Origin: Ilex aquifolium
Taxonomy: Eukaryota; Streptophyta; Magnoliopsida; Aquifoliales; Aquifoliaceae
Assembly: GCA_951799425.1 (NCBI GenBank)
Contig: OX637393.1
Span: 17,999,744-18,063,743 of the forward strand
Reading direction: 5' to 3'
Length of the DNA stretch: 64,000 nucleotides
Part shown: in pieces, positions 41,170-50,641 of the stretch
How positions within the stretch are numbered: position 1 is the first letter of the stretch
Layout of the letters: the number at the start of each line of letters is the position of its first letter
Position numbers and translations under genes: made by a program
The notes under the pieces: model-generated
What the model was told of the DNA's origin: nothing
Seen by the model: only the letters and a program-made list of their open reading frames with translations
Databases searched by the model: none

Positions 41170-41800
41170 CGGGAAGCTATGCTAGCTAGGACTTTCTATG
41201 TCTTTAGGCTGAGAGCATCAGCCACTACGTTTGCCTTACTAGGATGGTAGTGCAAACTAAATTCATACTCCTCTAGATACTCCATCCACCGGCGCTATAT
41301 CATGTTGAGATCTCACGGAGTAAATATGTACTTCAGACTCTTGTAATATGAATATACCTTAAATTGCTCTTCGAATAGATAATAGCGCCATGCCTTCAAT
41401 GCAAAGATAATAGGCGACAAGTCCATGTCGTGCGTGTTATAGTTCTTCTCATGGTTCTTAAGCTGACGGGAACCATAAGAAACTACCCTACCAGACTACA
41501 TCAATACGCATCCAAGTCTCTCCATTGAGGCATCATAGCAAACTATGTACCTCTCTCCCCTCTCCGGAATAATCAAGACACGAGCTGAAGTCAACATTTT
41601 TTTCAACTCCTGGAATGCCATCTCGCAAGATTCATCCCATTAAAATCTTATATCCTTTATGGTCAGTCGTGTCATAGGTGCCACTAGGCCGGAGAAGTCC
41701 TCAATAAACCACCTGTAATACCCTGTCAATCCCAAGAAACTACGTATCCAATCCCAAGAAACTACGTATCTCGAAGATTGACTTTAGCCTCTCCCAATTC
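41170..41800 (-). pseudogene. Chromovirus RNase H
   Basis: Minus-strand reading: CYVVYCDASMERLGCVLM with the first catalytic Asp (about 41,540), SYGSRQLKNHEKNYNTHDMDLS (41,475-41,410), WRYYLFEEQFKVYSYYKSLKYIF (41,390-41,325) and [16 protein letters not shown] (41,265-41,215). A 20-bp piece (CCCAAGAAACTACGTATCYC) is tandemly repeated at about 41,732 and 41,752. Stops interrupt the frame at several points. Confidence 0.85.
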
Positions 41801-41804
41801 ATTA

Positions 41805-42600
41805 TCACTCAACCTTTTTTGGGTCAACTAACACACCTATAGTGGACACAACGTTGCCCAAAAAATTGACTTCCTTTAGCCAAAAATCACACTTGTTGAA
41901 GTTATCGTATAACTGGTGATCTCTCAACGCTTGTAAAACAATCCTCAAGTGATGTCTGTGCTCTTCCTCCATCTTGGAGTGTACAAGAATTTTGTCTACA
42001 AAAACTACGAAAAATTGATCAAGGTAGAGTTTGAATACCCCATACATGTGGTCTATGAATGTGGTTGGAGCACTCCTCAACCCGAATGACATAACCGTGA
42101 ACTCAAAGTGGCGATATCAAGTCCTAAATGCTGTCTTAGGAATGTCAACTTCTCGTACCTTCAACTGATGGTACCTTGTGCGCAATTCTATCTTATAGTA
42201 GACCCGGGCCCCTCTCAATTGGTTGAAAAGGTCATCTATCCATGGCAACAAGTGTTTGTTCTTGATGGTGACCCGATTCAACTGTTGATATTCTATACAA
42301 AGTCTAAGGTCCCTATCCTTCTTCTTGGCAAATAGCACCGGAGCACCCCAATGTGAGGTATTCGGTCTAATAAAATCCTTTTCCAACAAGTCTTGCAGTT
42401 GGACTTTGAGTTCTTACAACTCTACTGGTGTCATCCTATGTGGTTCCATAGAGATAGGGGACACCGGGTTGTAATTCAATGGAGAAGTCAACATCGAGAT
42501 ATGGAGGTAATATCGATAACTCGCCTAGTAAGACAGCCGCATACTCGCAAACTACCCGAGGTAGACCTAACTCTTTTCTCACCTCGTCTTTAAGTGTAAG
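41805..42600 (-). pseudogene. Chromovirus reverse transcriptase with altered active site
   Basis: The 90-codon frame 42,389-42,117 reads [36 protein letters not shown] and the first catalytic region, where [17 protein letters not shown] has replaced the usual SKIDLRSGYHQ (Asp to Glu). After a stop the next frame, 42,092-41,805, has MSFGLRSAPTTF, and VVFVDKILVHSK in place of FIDDIL, with the second aspartate of the pair replaced by Lys. The thumb follows. Both catalytic motifs are therefore damaged in addition to stops. Confidence 0.88.
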
Positions 42601-42617
42601 GCTTGTAAGCCAACTCA

Positions 42618-43133
42618 TCAACTCATAAACGGCCTAGGGTAAAGCGTTGTGCTTTTTTCCCTGAAATATGAAACAAATCCCTCCAAAGTGTAGGCGGTGA
42701 CTCGCTTCCAATCACAATCAATAACCACCCGATGTGCCATTAACCAATCCATCCCGAGGATGACGTCAAACTCCGACATGTCCATGACCCTAAGGTCCAC
42801 TGTGTGTTGAATCCTCGAGATCTCTAACCCAAAATCCCAACATATCTTATCAATGCAAACCCTAGCTCCTATAGGAGAATTCACATACAACGGATCCTCT
42901 AAGGTTTCAGCCTTTAAGCCCAAATCTTTCACACAAGATGCAAAGACGAATAAATGTGATGCACCCGAATCAAATAACACTGGTGCCCATAAATGATAGA
43001 GTAGAAATATACCCTGAACAGTGGACTGATCCATAGGCTCAGTCTGAGAAGAGATGGCAAAGACTCGCCCCTGGGTCCCTAATGTTGCCATTTGAAATCC
43101 TTGTCCACGACCTCGACTTGCACCCTGGCTCAT
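42618..43133 (-). pseudogene. Chromovirus aspartic protease and linker (open, 171 codons)
   Basis: The frame reads SRGRGQGFQMATLGTQGRVF, then WAPVLFDSGASHLFVFASCV with the D-S-G active site (residues about 51-70), and VMDMSEFDVILGMDWLMAHR (residues about 115-135) with the conserved second half of the fold. It stays open for 171 codons and would be joined to Gag in an intact element. The protease would cut the polyprotein. It is flanked by stops on both sides. Confidence 0.88.
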
Positions 43134-44222
43134 CTGTCCTAACTACGGAGTCCTTGCACGTGAAATAGATGGGACCTGCCCAGTGCCCTAAGGCTGATAT
43201 TGATTCCCTTGGCCCAAGATAGGATAGGGATGAGTGGAAAATGTTTGTGTAGGTCCCACCGATGACTGAGATTGAGATGCCCGATAACTCTGGGATCCCT
43301 GTCTGGAAAAATAATCCCTCTTCAAGTGGCCTAGCTGATGACACAAGTAACATGTCTTGTGGACTCCTTGATATGTCCCCTTGAAGTTCTTCCCTCCTTG
43401 GGAAAACTGACTCTAGCCTTGGCCTTTCTACCCTCAGCCTTGCCCTTAGGACCCTTGTGGTGTAAAGATCCTTTGTTTTTTACCCAAACTTGTGTTAGAG
43501 GATTGACCCTCCCTTTTCTTGTCATTAGCTCCGACCTCTTGGATGGTCTTAGCGTCATCCACCTCCCTCTTGATAGCCATGGTTGTCTCGACCATTGATT
43601 CTAAGTATTGTAGGTGATGGCCCATAATCTTGCCCTAGATGGACAACTTCAACCTATCCTCGAACCTGCTTACTTTGGCTAAGTCTGTGGTCACACAGTC
43701 ATCAACAAAATGGGCTAGTTCCATGAACTTCGCCACGTACTACATCACCGCCATAGGCCCTTGCTTTAGGTCTACGAATTCTCGGGCTTTCACTTGCCGA
43801 AGAGTTGACAAGAAATACATGTCCATGAAGAGCTCTTGGAGTTCTTCCCATGTCATCGTCTCGATGTCTTGGCCCAAGTCCACCACTGATAGGCCTCTCC
43901 CTCAAGTTGGAACTTTGCCAACCTTATCTTGGTGGGCATTGGAGGTGATCTCCATTGCCTCCAATATCTTTTCTACTTGTTAGAACCAATGGTTAGCTAT
44001 CATCGGGTCCACTTCCCCCATAAAAGTAGGTGGCTCATGTGCCCTAAACTTCTAGAGGTGACTCGAGCCTCCTTGTCCCATGTTGGCGCTAGCTTGTAAG
44101 AAAGGACACATTATAGCGGTCATGGCATCCATGAATGCCCCTTAATCATAGACGGGTGGTGGTGGTTGGTTGTTCCGACTGCCTCCTCGACAAGGTCGAT
44201 GTCATCGTCCTCTAGTTTCCAT
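43134..44222 (-). pseudogene. Chromovirus gag
   Basis: The start METRGR lies at 44,222 (minus). Readable Gag pieces: SSHLXKFRAHEPPTFMGEVDP (about 44,065-44,000), WEELQELFMDMYFLSTLRQVK (about 43,850-43,790), FVDLKQGPMAVMXYVAKFMEL (about 43,780-43,715). A zinc knuckle, CYLCHQLGHLKRDY, lies at about 43,355-43,315 with its last Cys replaced by Tyr. Stops are frequent (X above), so it is a pseudogene. Gag would bind element RNA and form the particle. Confidence 0.82.
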
Positions 44223-44384
44223 CTAAAACACACGAGATAGTAATGGCCCTAACTTAGTGTCGTGGACCATTAACAACATCAAAGCATCATAAAATATATC
44301 ACATCAATGCAATGAAGCTATATAAAGAAAATGAGGGTTGGTTTGAAAATCCAAATAAAACCTTTAAACAACATACTGTAGCAT

Positions 44385-44648
44385 TTGAACGGACCTTTCG
44401 CGTTCAAACAGACATACGTTCGAATGAGGATTTGCGTTCGAACGGATGAAAGTCCCAGTATCTCAGTCTCTCTGATTTTTGCCAAAGTACTAGGAGCAAG
44501 TCATGTTCGAACGTTGGTAAGGTTTGAAAATTGGTAGCATTCGAACGGGTTGAAGTTCCAATATCTCAGTCTTTAAGATTTTCTGAGATTTCTACCAAAG
44601 TACTGGGAGCAAGTCACGTTCGAACATGGGTGCCGTTCGAACGTTGCC
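44385..44648. repeat. Array of CGTTCGAACG palindromes in the chromovirus leader
   Basis: Eight copies of NNTTCGAACN or a close variant occur between PBS and gag (about 44,391, 44,401, 44,417, 44,435, 44,504, 44,539, 44,618, 44,634). The consensus CGTTCGAACG is a perfect palindrome. A larger duplication of about 115 bp (ATCTCAGTCT ... TACTRGGAGCAAGTCA) covers part of the array, at about 44,459 and 44,562. Confidence 0.78.
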
Positions 44649-44837
44649 CCCTTCTTTCCCCTCATTTATGTTTCTTCTTTCTTCCTTTTTCCAATCCGAA
44701 CGCTATAAGTCCACTTAGGTTTTTCCACATTCTTCATGTTCAAGCATATATATATTCATACACTTAACACATAACGAAAAACAAGAAATGTACATGAATG
44801 CAATGCCCTAACCCGATCTTCCTGTAATGGAAAAATG

Positions 44838-45030
44838 ATAGACTCACTTCCCACTAGACCCATGTAAGATCTAAAGCCTAGACTCTGATACCAAGCTGTG
44901 ACGGTTATCAGAGCCTAAACTACACCATCGAATTTAAACATTTTCATGCTTACAACAAAAGATGATAAACTCACTTCCCACAAGGCCCATATAAGACCTA
45001 ATGCTTATGCTTTGATATTAAGTTATGATG
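44838..45030 (-). repeat. Duplicated PBS-adjacent segment
   Basis: A segment of about 65 bp (GATARACTCACTTCCCAC ... TGATAYYAAG) occurs at 44,838-44,903 and 44,963-45,030. The inner copy retains the tRNA-iMet-type primer site TGGTATCAGAG (minus strand, 44,893-44,883) followed by a fragment of LTR end. The copy next to the present 5' LTR has a mutated site (TTAATATCAAAG). Confidence 0.7.
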
Positions 45031-47009
45031 CCCAAAAATCTAGGGGTCTTTTTCCAATGAAATCCAGTCGAAATCTCCTTTGTACGGGGAGCTCCACCCA
45101 GCACACAACCTCTGTTTTAACTAACACACACCATTCTAAGGTCCAACACACCAATTCTAAGTGTTAAACATTAACCATTCATCCATAACCATGATCACAC
45201 ATCATCCATTTTTTCTCAAAAGAATAATGTCTATAAAAGTCCCATTACATACTTTTAATAAAATATAAGTTTTGTGCAAATTATACAAGGCCAAAATGTA
45301 ATTCTATACAAGGGACTACAAAATCCAAATCAAAAGCTACAACCCGACTCTGTCCTCAAAGTGAGCCCTAGTTAGGGCCGTCAGTGGAAGGTCATCCAAT
45401 ACCTGAAAAACGTTCCCACAAAGGGGCGAGCCGAAACCCAGTAGGGTATCTCCTATAGAGAATACCTCATAATCCCAATGCATATGATATGAAAGTGCAT
45501 CAAACCCATCAATCATATATCTCAAGTAGCATAAGAATCTGCCATGCATGCCAAACATTAATAATGCCTCATGAATGTATGTTCGACACCGAACCCCCTC
45601 CCGGGTTCCCATGCACGACACATGCTACCATGCCATGAGATGAGCTGGGCATTCCAAGCCCTCCCCCCCCCCCCCCAATTAATTTATGAACATCACACCA
45701 ACGGGCTACCAAATTGACACGACATTCGAGGGCATCCTACCTCCAGTTTCGAGTACACCGACACACTTTTCTGGAATTACACCACTAGGCAAATGTGTGA
45801 ACCAAGTAACCAGGTCTTGCACCTAGAGGGAGAATCTATCCCTTCTTGCTATATCCGACACATTTTTCATGCAATATTCCATGCGACTCAATTAGACAAT
45901 TTGTTCAAATTTCCCGAGTCCACCAATTAACTGACTATGTGGTAATTGACCCAACCCATGCACACACAGTCACACTCATGTCAATGCCCATGAATGTAGT
46001 GCAACCCGTACATATGCAATGTAATGTACAATTGTAATTTTATTCAATTACAATGACCATGTTATAAGCAATATCAATTCAAATAATACACTTGAACATA
46101 CTTTGGAATTCATCAAACAAGCATAAGGCATAAACTATAAACATATAGTATATCCATTCATACAACTCACATTTAACATGTTCAATACCCAAAATGAAAT
46201 AGAATAGCCATAACATGCTCATCATTCCATCCAAACATCCCACTAGCTACAGTAGATGCATGGTAGATATGTAAATATTCTACAAAACCCTACCCATACC
46301 ATATACATTCTTAGAATTGCAAGTAATTCTAAATAGGAGGAAACCCACACCTTTGAAGCGTAAACAAAAAGAAAATCCCTCTACAATACCCAAAGCAAAT
46401 ACCCAAAGCAAGCTCTTCAAAGTCCTAGCCCAACCCCCTTGATTTTCGAAATTGATCAAAAATTGTTGAAATTGGTGTCGATTAGTAGCCCTCGTTGAGG
46501 AGAACAACTTTAGGTCTTGGTTAATCGAATTCTAACGGTCAGATTTTGAGATATGAAAGGAAGAAGAAGAAGAGGCTTTAACGCGATGGCTTTTCTCTCT
46601 CTCTCTCGCCAACGATTTTTCTAGGAAATGAGAGAAAAATCTGATTTTCCCCTTTAAATACTCTTCCCATACTTGGCTTACAATTCGCCAATTATCCAAT
46701 TGGATAATGGTTTTTAAAATATCTTGATCATTTTATATTGTGAATCCCGCGAATAAAATCAAGTTGCTAAAATTTATTCGCGCGTCACCCGATCATTTGT
46801 TTTGCCTCGTTTTTCTTGAAAATTCTGACTGTCTCAGAATTTAATGAAAATTGACTAGCTAACTCGATTTTGCGAGACAAATTCAAAGAGAAGGTCCATT
46901 TTATCATTTGAGTTATATAAAAATTCATGTTTTTAACCCACACTTAAACTGCTTAATTATCGTATTACCCCATTAATTAAGATTTTATTTTATTTTCCTG
47001 GGTTTTACA
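45024..47009 (-). repeat. 5' LTR of the chromovirus
   Basis: 1,986 bp from TATGATGCCC (decayed CTTCACA end) to GGGTTTTACA, followed by the TSD CTTAC. It retains the middle part missing from the 3' LTR. A C15 tract lies at about 45,662-45,676. Confidence 0.85.
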
Positions 47010-47014
47010 CTTAC

Positions 47015-47292
47015 TGTCAGGGACGTTATTGACACATCCAAAAAGTGATGATGTCTGCCAATATTCTTTCATAAATAACAATTTTACCCTTCAACTATAT
47101 ATAAGTCTTGTACCCCAAACACCTTTATTTTTTCCCAAACAAAGCTAATCCCAAAAACAAACAACCCTTATGTACTTTAATTTCATCTTCTACACATCAC
47201 ACACACTAATTATCTCATACTCGTACACAAACACGTTCATCCACTTTTTAAGCTATGAAAATTTTGAGCCTTCACCATTACTTGCCACAACC
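47015..47292. other. Interior of the large inverted-repeat element
   Basis: The sequence TGTCAGGGACGTTATTGAC continues the interrupted left terminal region from 32,161. No coding sense. Confidence 0.4.
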
Positions 47293-47960
47293 ACAACAAG
47301 AATAAGAATCTTTTGAGACAAAGTTTTTGCGGCAGTAGTATTCGCCGTCACAAAAAACATGTTTGTATCAGTAATTTTTTTTATTTTTACATGTTTTCTC
47401 AATTTTTTTAATATTTGTGACAACTATTTTCCTGCCGCAAATAATATGTCATAAACTCAAAAGAAATCTTTGTATTTGCGACAACTATTTTTCCTGCTAC
47501 AAATAATATTTCATAAATTCAAAAAACAAATTTGTATTTTTGGCAGCTGTTTTTTCCATCGCATATAATATTTCAGGAACATTAAAACTATGTCGTTTTA
47601 TATTGAAAGACAGTTTTTAGTTCAAAGAAGAAAAACTCTAAAACAAAATTTTGTATTGGCCACAACTATTTTTCATGTTGCAAGTAATATTTTATAAAAT
47701 TACGTCGTTTTAGATCAAAAGACAATTTTTAGTTCAAAGAAAAAAAATGTAAAAAAATTATAAAAATTCAATTTTGGTATAAAAAACTCAACGCTGACAA
47801 TAATTTTTTGTTGCCGGTAAAATTATTTAATTTTTAATTTTTAATTTTTAATTTTTAATTTTTAATTTTTAATTTTTAATTTTTAATTTTTAATTTTTAA
47901 TTTATTGCCATAATCACAAAAAAAAATAAAATAAAATGCAATCGTTCCCTTTCCCCACCT
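47293..47960 (+). repeat. Probable CACTA subterminal repeats
   Basis: It begins CACAACAAGAATAAG, possibly a decayed CACTACAAGAAAAA end. At least five imperfect copies of the motif TTTGCGRCAACTATTTTTCC followed by TGCCGCAAATAATAT occur (about 47,326, 47,418, 47,475, 47,538, 47,655), each self-complementary (TTTGCGGCA/TGCCGCAAA). Such subterminal arrays bind the transposase in CACTA elements. An (AATTTTT)n microsatellite of about 11 units fills 47,826-47,902. Confidence 0.5.
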
Positions 47961-48103
47961 TTTTCCCTCCTTTTTTTGTCCCTTCCTTTTCTTCTTCCCT
48001 CTTTTCTTGTCTTGTCATATACTTCAACCAAAACCTTGATAATTTTAATTTCCATTTATATATGTAATTTACTTATTATTTTAACCTTACTCAGCGATCA
48101 CCT

Positions 48104-49015
48104 TGCACTCCTTCAGAGCCAAAATCCTCGTACAGATGATCATCACATTCGTTGCAAGCACATTGAAACATTCCCTATGTGGTTTATGGAACATGTGTGT
48201 ATTAAATGAATGACATAATTTACGTGATTTATATTATATATATTTGTATATCTTATATGAACTTAATGTTAATTTCTTGTTTAACATATTAAAAATAGGT
48301 TCAAACCTTGCGGAGGTGAAGTAATGTTGAATATTCAGACAAAATTAATAGATCGACAGATGGTCCTCAAAAGTCAGCAAGGAGATTTAAAACATACTTT
48401 ATTAATGGGTTTTATCTTCACATAAAGGACATGGATAATAGTCGAAGCACTCAAAATAGTGGTATTACATTAACCGCGAATACCTTGAGTTATGCTAGTA
48501 GGAAAGACAATAATCCTCGCATGGGGGATTTGTCTTATTATGGAGTCCTAATAGACATTGTTGAAATTCGATACACTAATGATATGAATTATATACTATT
48601 CATGTGTGATTGGATTGGTAACAATATAGGGAAAACCGAAGACGTCTTTAAATTCAAACTAGAAAACTTCAACCATTTGTTGTATTGAGAAGATCAGTTG
48701 ACAAATGAACCTTTCATTTTAGCATTCGAAGTAGACTAGGTTTAGTATGTTGAAGACCCTTTGGAACCAGATTGGCATGTTGACGTGACTTCTTCACAAA
48801 GATTCTTATTTGATATGCAATCTACGACCTCAGTCAAAGCCTTTTATTCATCAAGAATTGGATGAAAGCGTGATGATTCACGACGATGATTCAGAATGGG
48901 TAAGGCAAGAAATAGAAGGAGCAACAATTACCTTAAATGATGATGTTCCAATCGATGTTGAAATAGATGACAATAAAGATAGTAGAAGTAATTTTAAGCT
49001 GCATGTATGACATTC
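48104..49015 (+). pseudogene. CACTA transposase C-terminal part (DUF4216 region)
   Basis: A short exon-like piece at 48,104-48,207 reads RCKHIETFPMWFMEHV. After a likely intron the main piece (48,320-48,688) reads SARRFKTYFINGFYLHIKD, NSRSTQNSGITLTA and YYGVLIDIVEIRYTND, then ILFMCDWIG. This is the DUF4216 domain found downstream of the catalytic domain in plant CACTA transposases. After a stop it continues (EPFILAFEV, DPLEPDWHVDVTS, RFLFDM) and, shifted, to an acidic tail (EWVRQEIEGATITLNDDVPID) ending at 49,007. The catalytic domain (Transposase_21) is missing. Confidence 0.8.
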
Positions 49016-49284
49016 ATTGATTATGTGCTGCTACAAATTTACTATGTCGAAGAGGAAGAGCCGTCTTCGCTCTGGGTCGGAGGTGTTGCGTGTATCTATA
49101 TCAAGATCACTGAACATTGCTAAGTCCCCATCCCGACTATCATCATAGACAAATTTTGCAATGCCATCATCACATGCACAATCACTTCAATTAGGTGTAT
49201 AATGCATACTACATATTTCATGCTTATTAATAGTTTATGTTTGAAATTCACCAATGTAATTTTTTTTTTTTTGCTGTTGTGACT

Positions 49285-49526
49285 CAATGACAAGAAAAAG
49301 CGAGGTCGAGGCCCAACCAAGGGTGGTCCTAAGGTGTAGGGAACAAGAACAAAAATTAAAGTAGAATTCGATTCAACTATTCAGCCAGTTGGTAATAGAG
49401 CTTCTGAGCTAAAGACGACAATGAGAAACATAGTATGCAATGGACATAATATTTCACTCACATACATTGATTGGGATTCAGTGTCCACTAATGTGCTTGA
49501 TAGTATTTGGAGTGAGGTGCAAGTAT
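49285..49526 (+). pseudogene. CACTA-associated C-terminal domain exon
   Basis: The plus strand reads KRGRGPTKGG, then KIKVEFDSTIQPVGNRASEL and YIDWDSVSTNVLDSIWSEVQ, the plant CACTA 'GRGPT' tail domain. One stop interrupts it at about 49,336. The exon ends at a GTATAA donor at 49,527. A possible acceptor (TTGTAG) at 50,599-50,604 is followed by DNLTFAFPNLET, so the Helitron at 49.6-50.5 kb would lie in an intron, and the LTR element at 50,642 then splits the next exon. Confidence 0.65.
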
Positions 49527-49623
49527 AAATCTATATAACTTGGCAAATATATGTTATTTCTTATTGTAAAAAAATAACTAGTCAAATTGTTTGTTTCTTT
49601 CAATGTTGAGAATTTTATTTGAA

Positions 49624-50540
49624 CTAGCAATGCACCACGTGTGTTGCACGTGAATAGTTTTTGTATATAAAAATTAATAAAACATATTAGATATATGTGT
49701 ATCTGAATTAAATATCATCTCAAATTTACCAAACTTAAGTTTTCATTGCTCGTATCCTATTATAAGATTATGAAAACTTTGCATGTTCCCAAAAATCTTT
49801 GTTCTAACTATATATATATATAAAATAAATAGTTAAAGTTCTATGTTTTTAGAATTTTATGATTGAGATTTATTTTTTTAGTGATGTTTGAGAAATTAAA
49901 TTTTTTTAATTTCATTTGATTTAGGATTCCACCTATAACTCCTTCAATAAAATAAAAGTAATTATCAATATACATTGGAACCTTACTGTAATTAGGAATT
50001 AGTTAGATCAATTGGAATAAGATTTAATATACTACTCTATAATATTTATTATCAAGCATAATAAAATTCTAAAAAAATCAAGTTTTACTTAAAAATACAC
50101 TACAATGTCTATTTTTACATCAAATCTTAGTATATGATTATTTTTTGTCTTAGAAATGAAAGGATTAAACTTTTCAATGAAAAAGAAAATACATATATAT
50201 TGGCATAATGTTATCTTTGCATATAAGATAAGTAATGTTAGATTGATGGAGTGTTTGAAGATTTTTTGAACACTTTATTAAAAATATAATGATGCATATT
50301 TTTTTAGGATAATATAGTCAATCGAAAAGTTTTATAAAAACTAATATTTACACATAAAGAATACCTAATTAGTAGAGATGTAATAGATAATTTGGAGATT
50401 TAAATACATAAGGATATGATAGTAATCTAGATACTTAATTGTGAAGGGATAGAATAGTATTTGCAATCCTTTATAAGGGTAAAATAGAGATCCAAATTTT
50501 TTTCATCTTAACGTACTTTTATTAGCATTATAGATATAGA
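49624..50540 (-). mobile_element. Short non-autonomous Helitron
   Basis: On the minus strand the 3' end reads GCATTGCTAG (to 49,624) followed by T, after a hairpin CACGTG-CAACA-CACGTG (49,652-49,636). The 5' end, TCTATATCTATAATGC, starts at 50,540 (or 50,534) after an A. Length is about 917 bp, very AT-rich, with no gene. The ends resemble those of the 36-39 kb Helitron in style but not in sequence, so they belong to different families. Confidence 0.7.
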
Positions 50541-50641
50541 TATAGTGTTGTTTTGGCAAAAAAAAAATCTTAATTATGAGCTAATTGCTTGAATTATGGT
50601 TGTAGGATAACTTGACATTTGCATTCCCGAATTTAGAGACG
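50541..50641 (+). pseudogene. CACTA intron end and split exon
   Basis: See the C-terminal exon entry: TTGTAG is followed by an open stretch coding DNLTFAFPNLET, which would continue across the LTR element at 56,625 (SALKHVKKCGE). This is an inference from reading continuity and the 5-bp duplication. Confidence 0.35.

Larger units (their letters stand above)
32167..47009 (-). mobile_element. Chromovirus-type Ty3/gypsy element with nested insertions
   Basis: The ends are TGTGAAGCCCC (32,167) and GGGTTTTACA (47,009), that is TGTAAAACCC...CTTCACA on the coding (minus) strand. The TSD CTTAC stands at 32,162-32,166 and 47,010-47,014. The coding strand carries 5' LTR, PBS, gag, protease, RT, RNase H and integrase. 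A Tip100-like hAT (with a Helitron inside) sits in the integrase gene, and a related LTR replaces the region between integrase and the 3' LTR. Protease and zinc-knuckle wording (VLFDSGASH, CYLCHQLGH) fit Tekay/Reina-type chromoviruses. All genes are broken. Confidence 0.88.
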
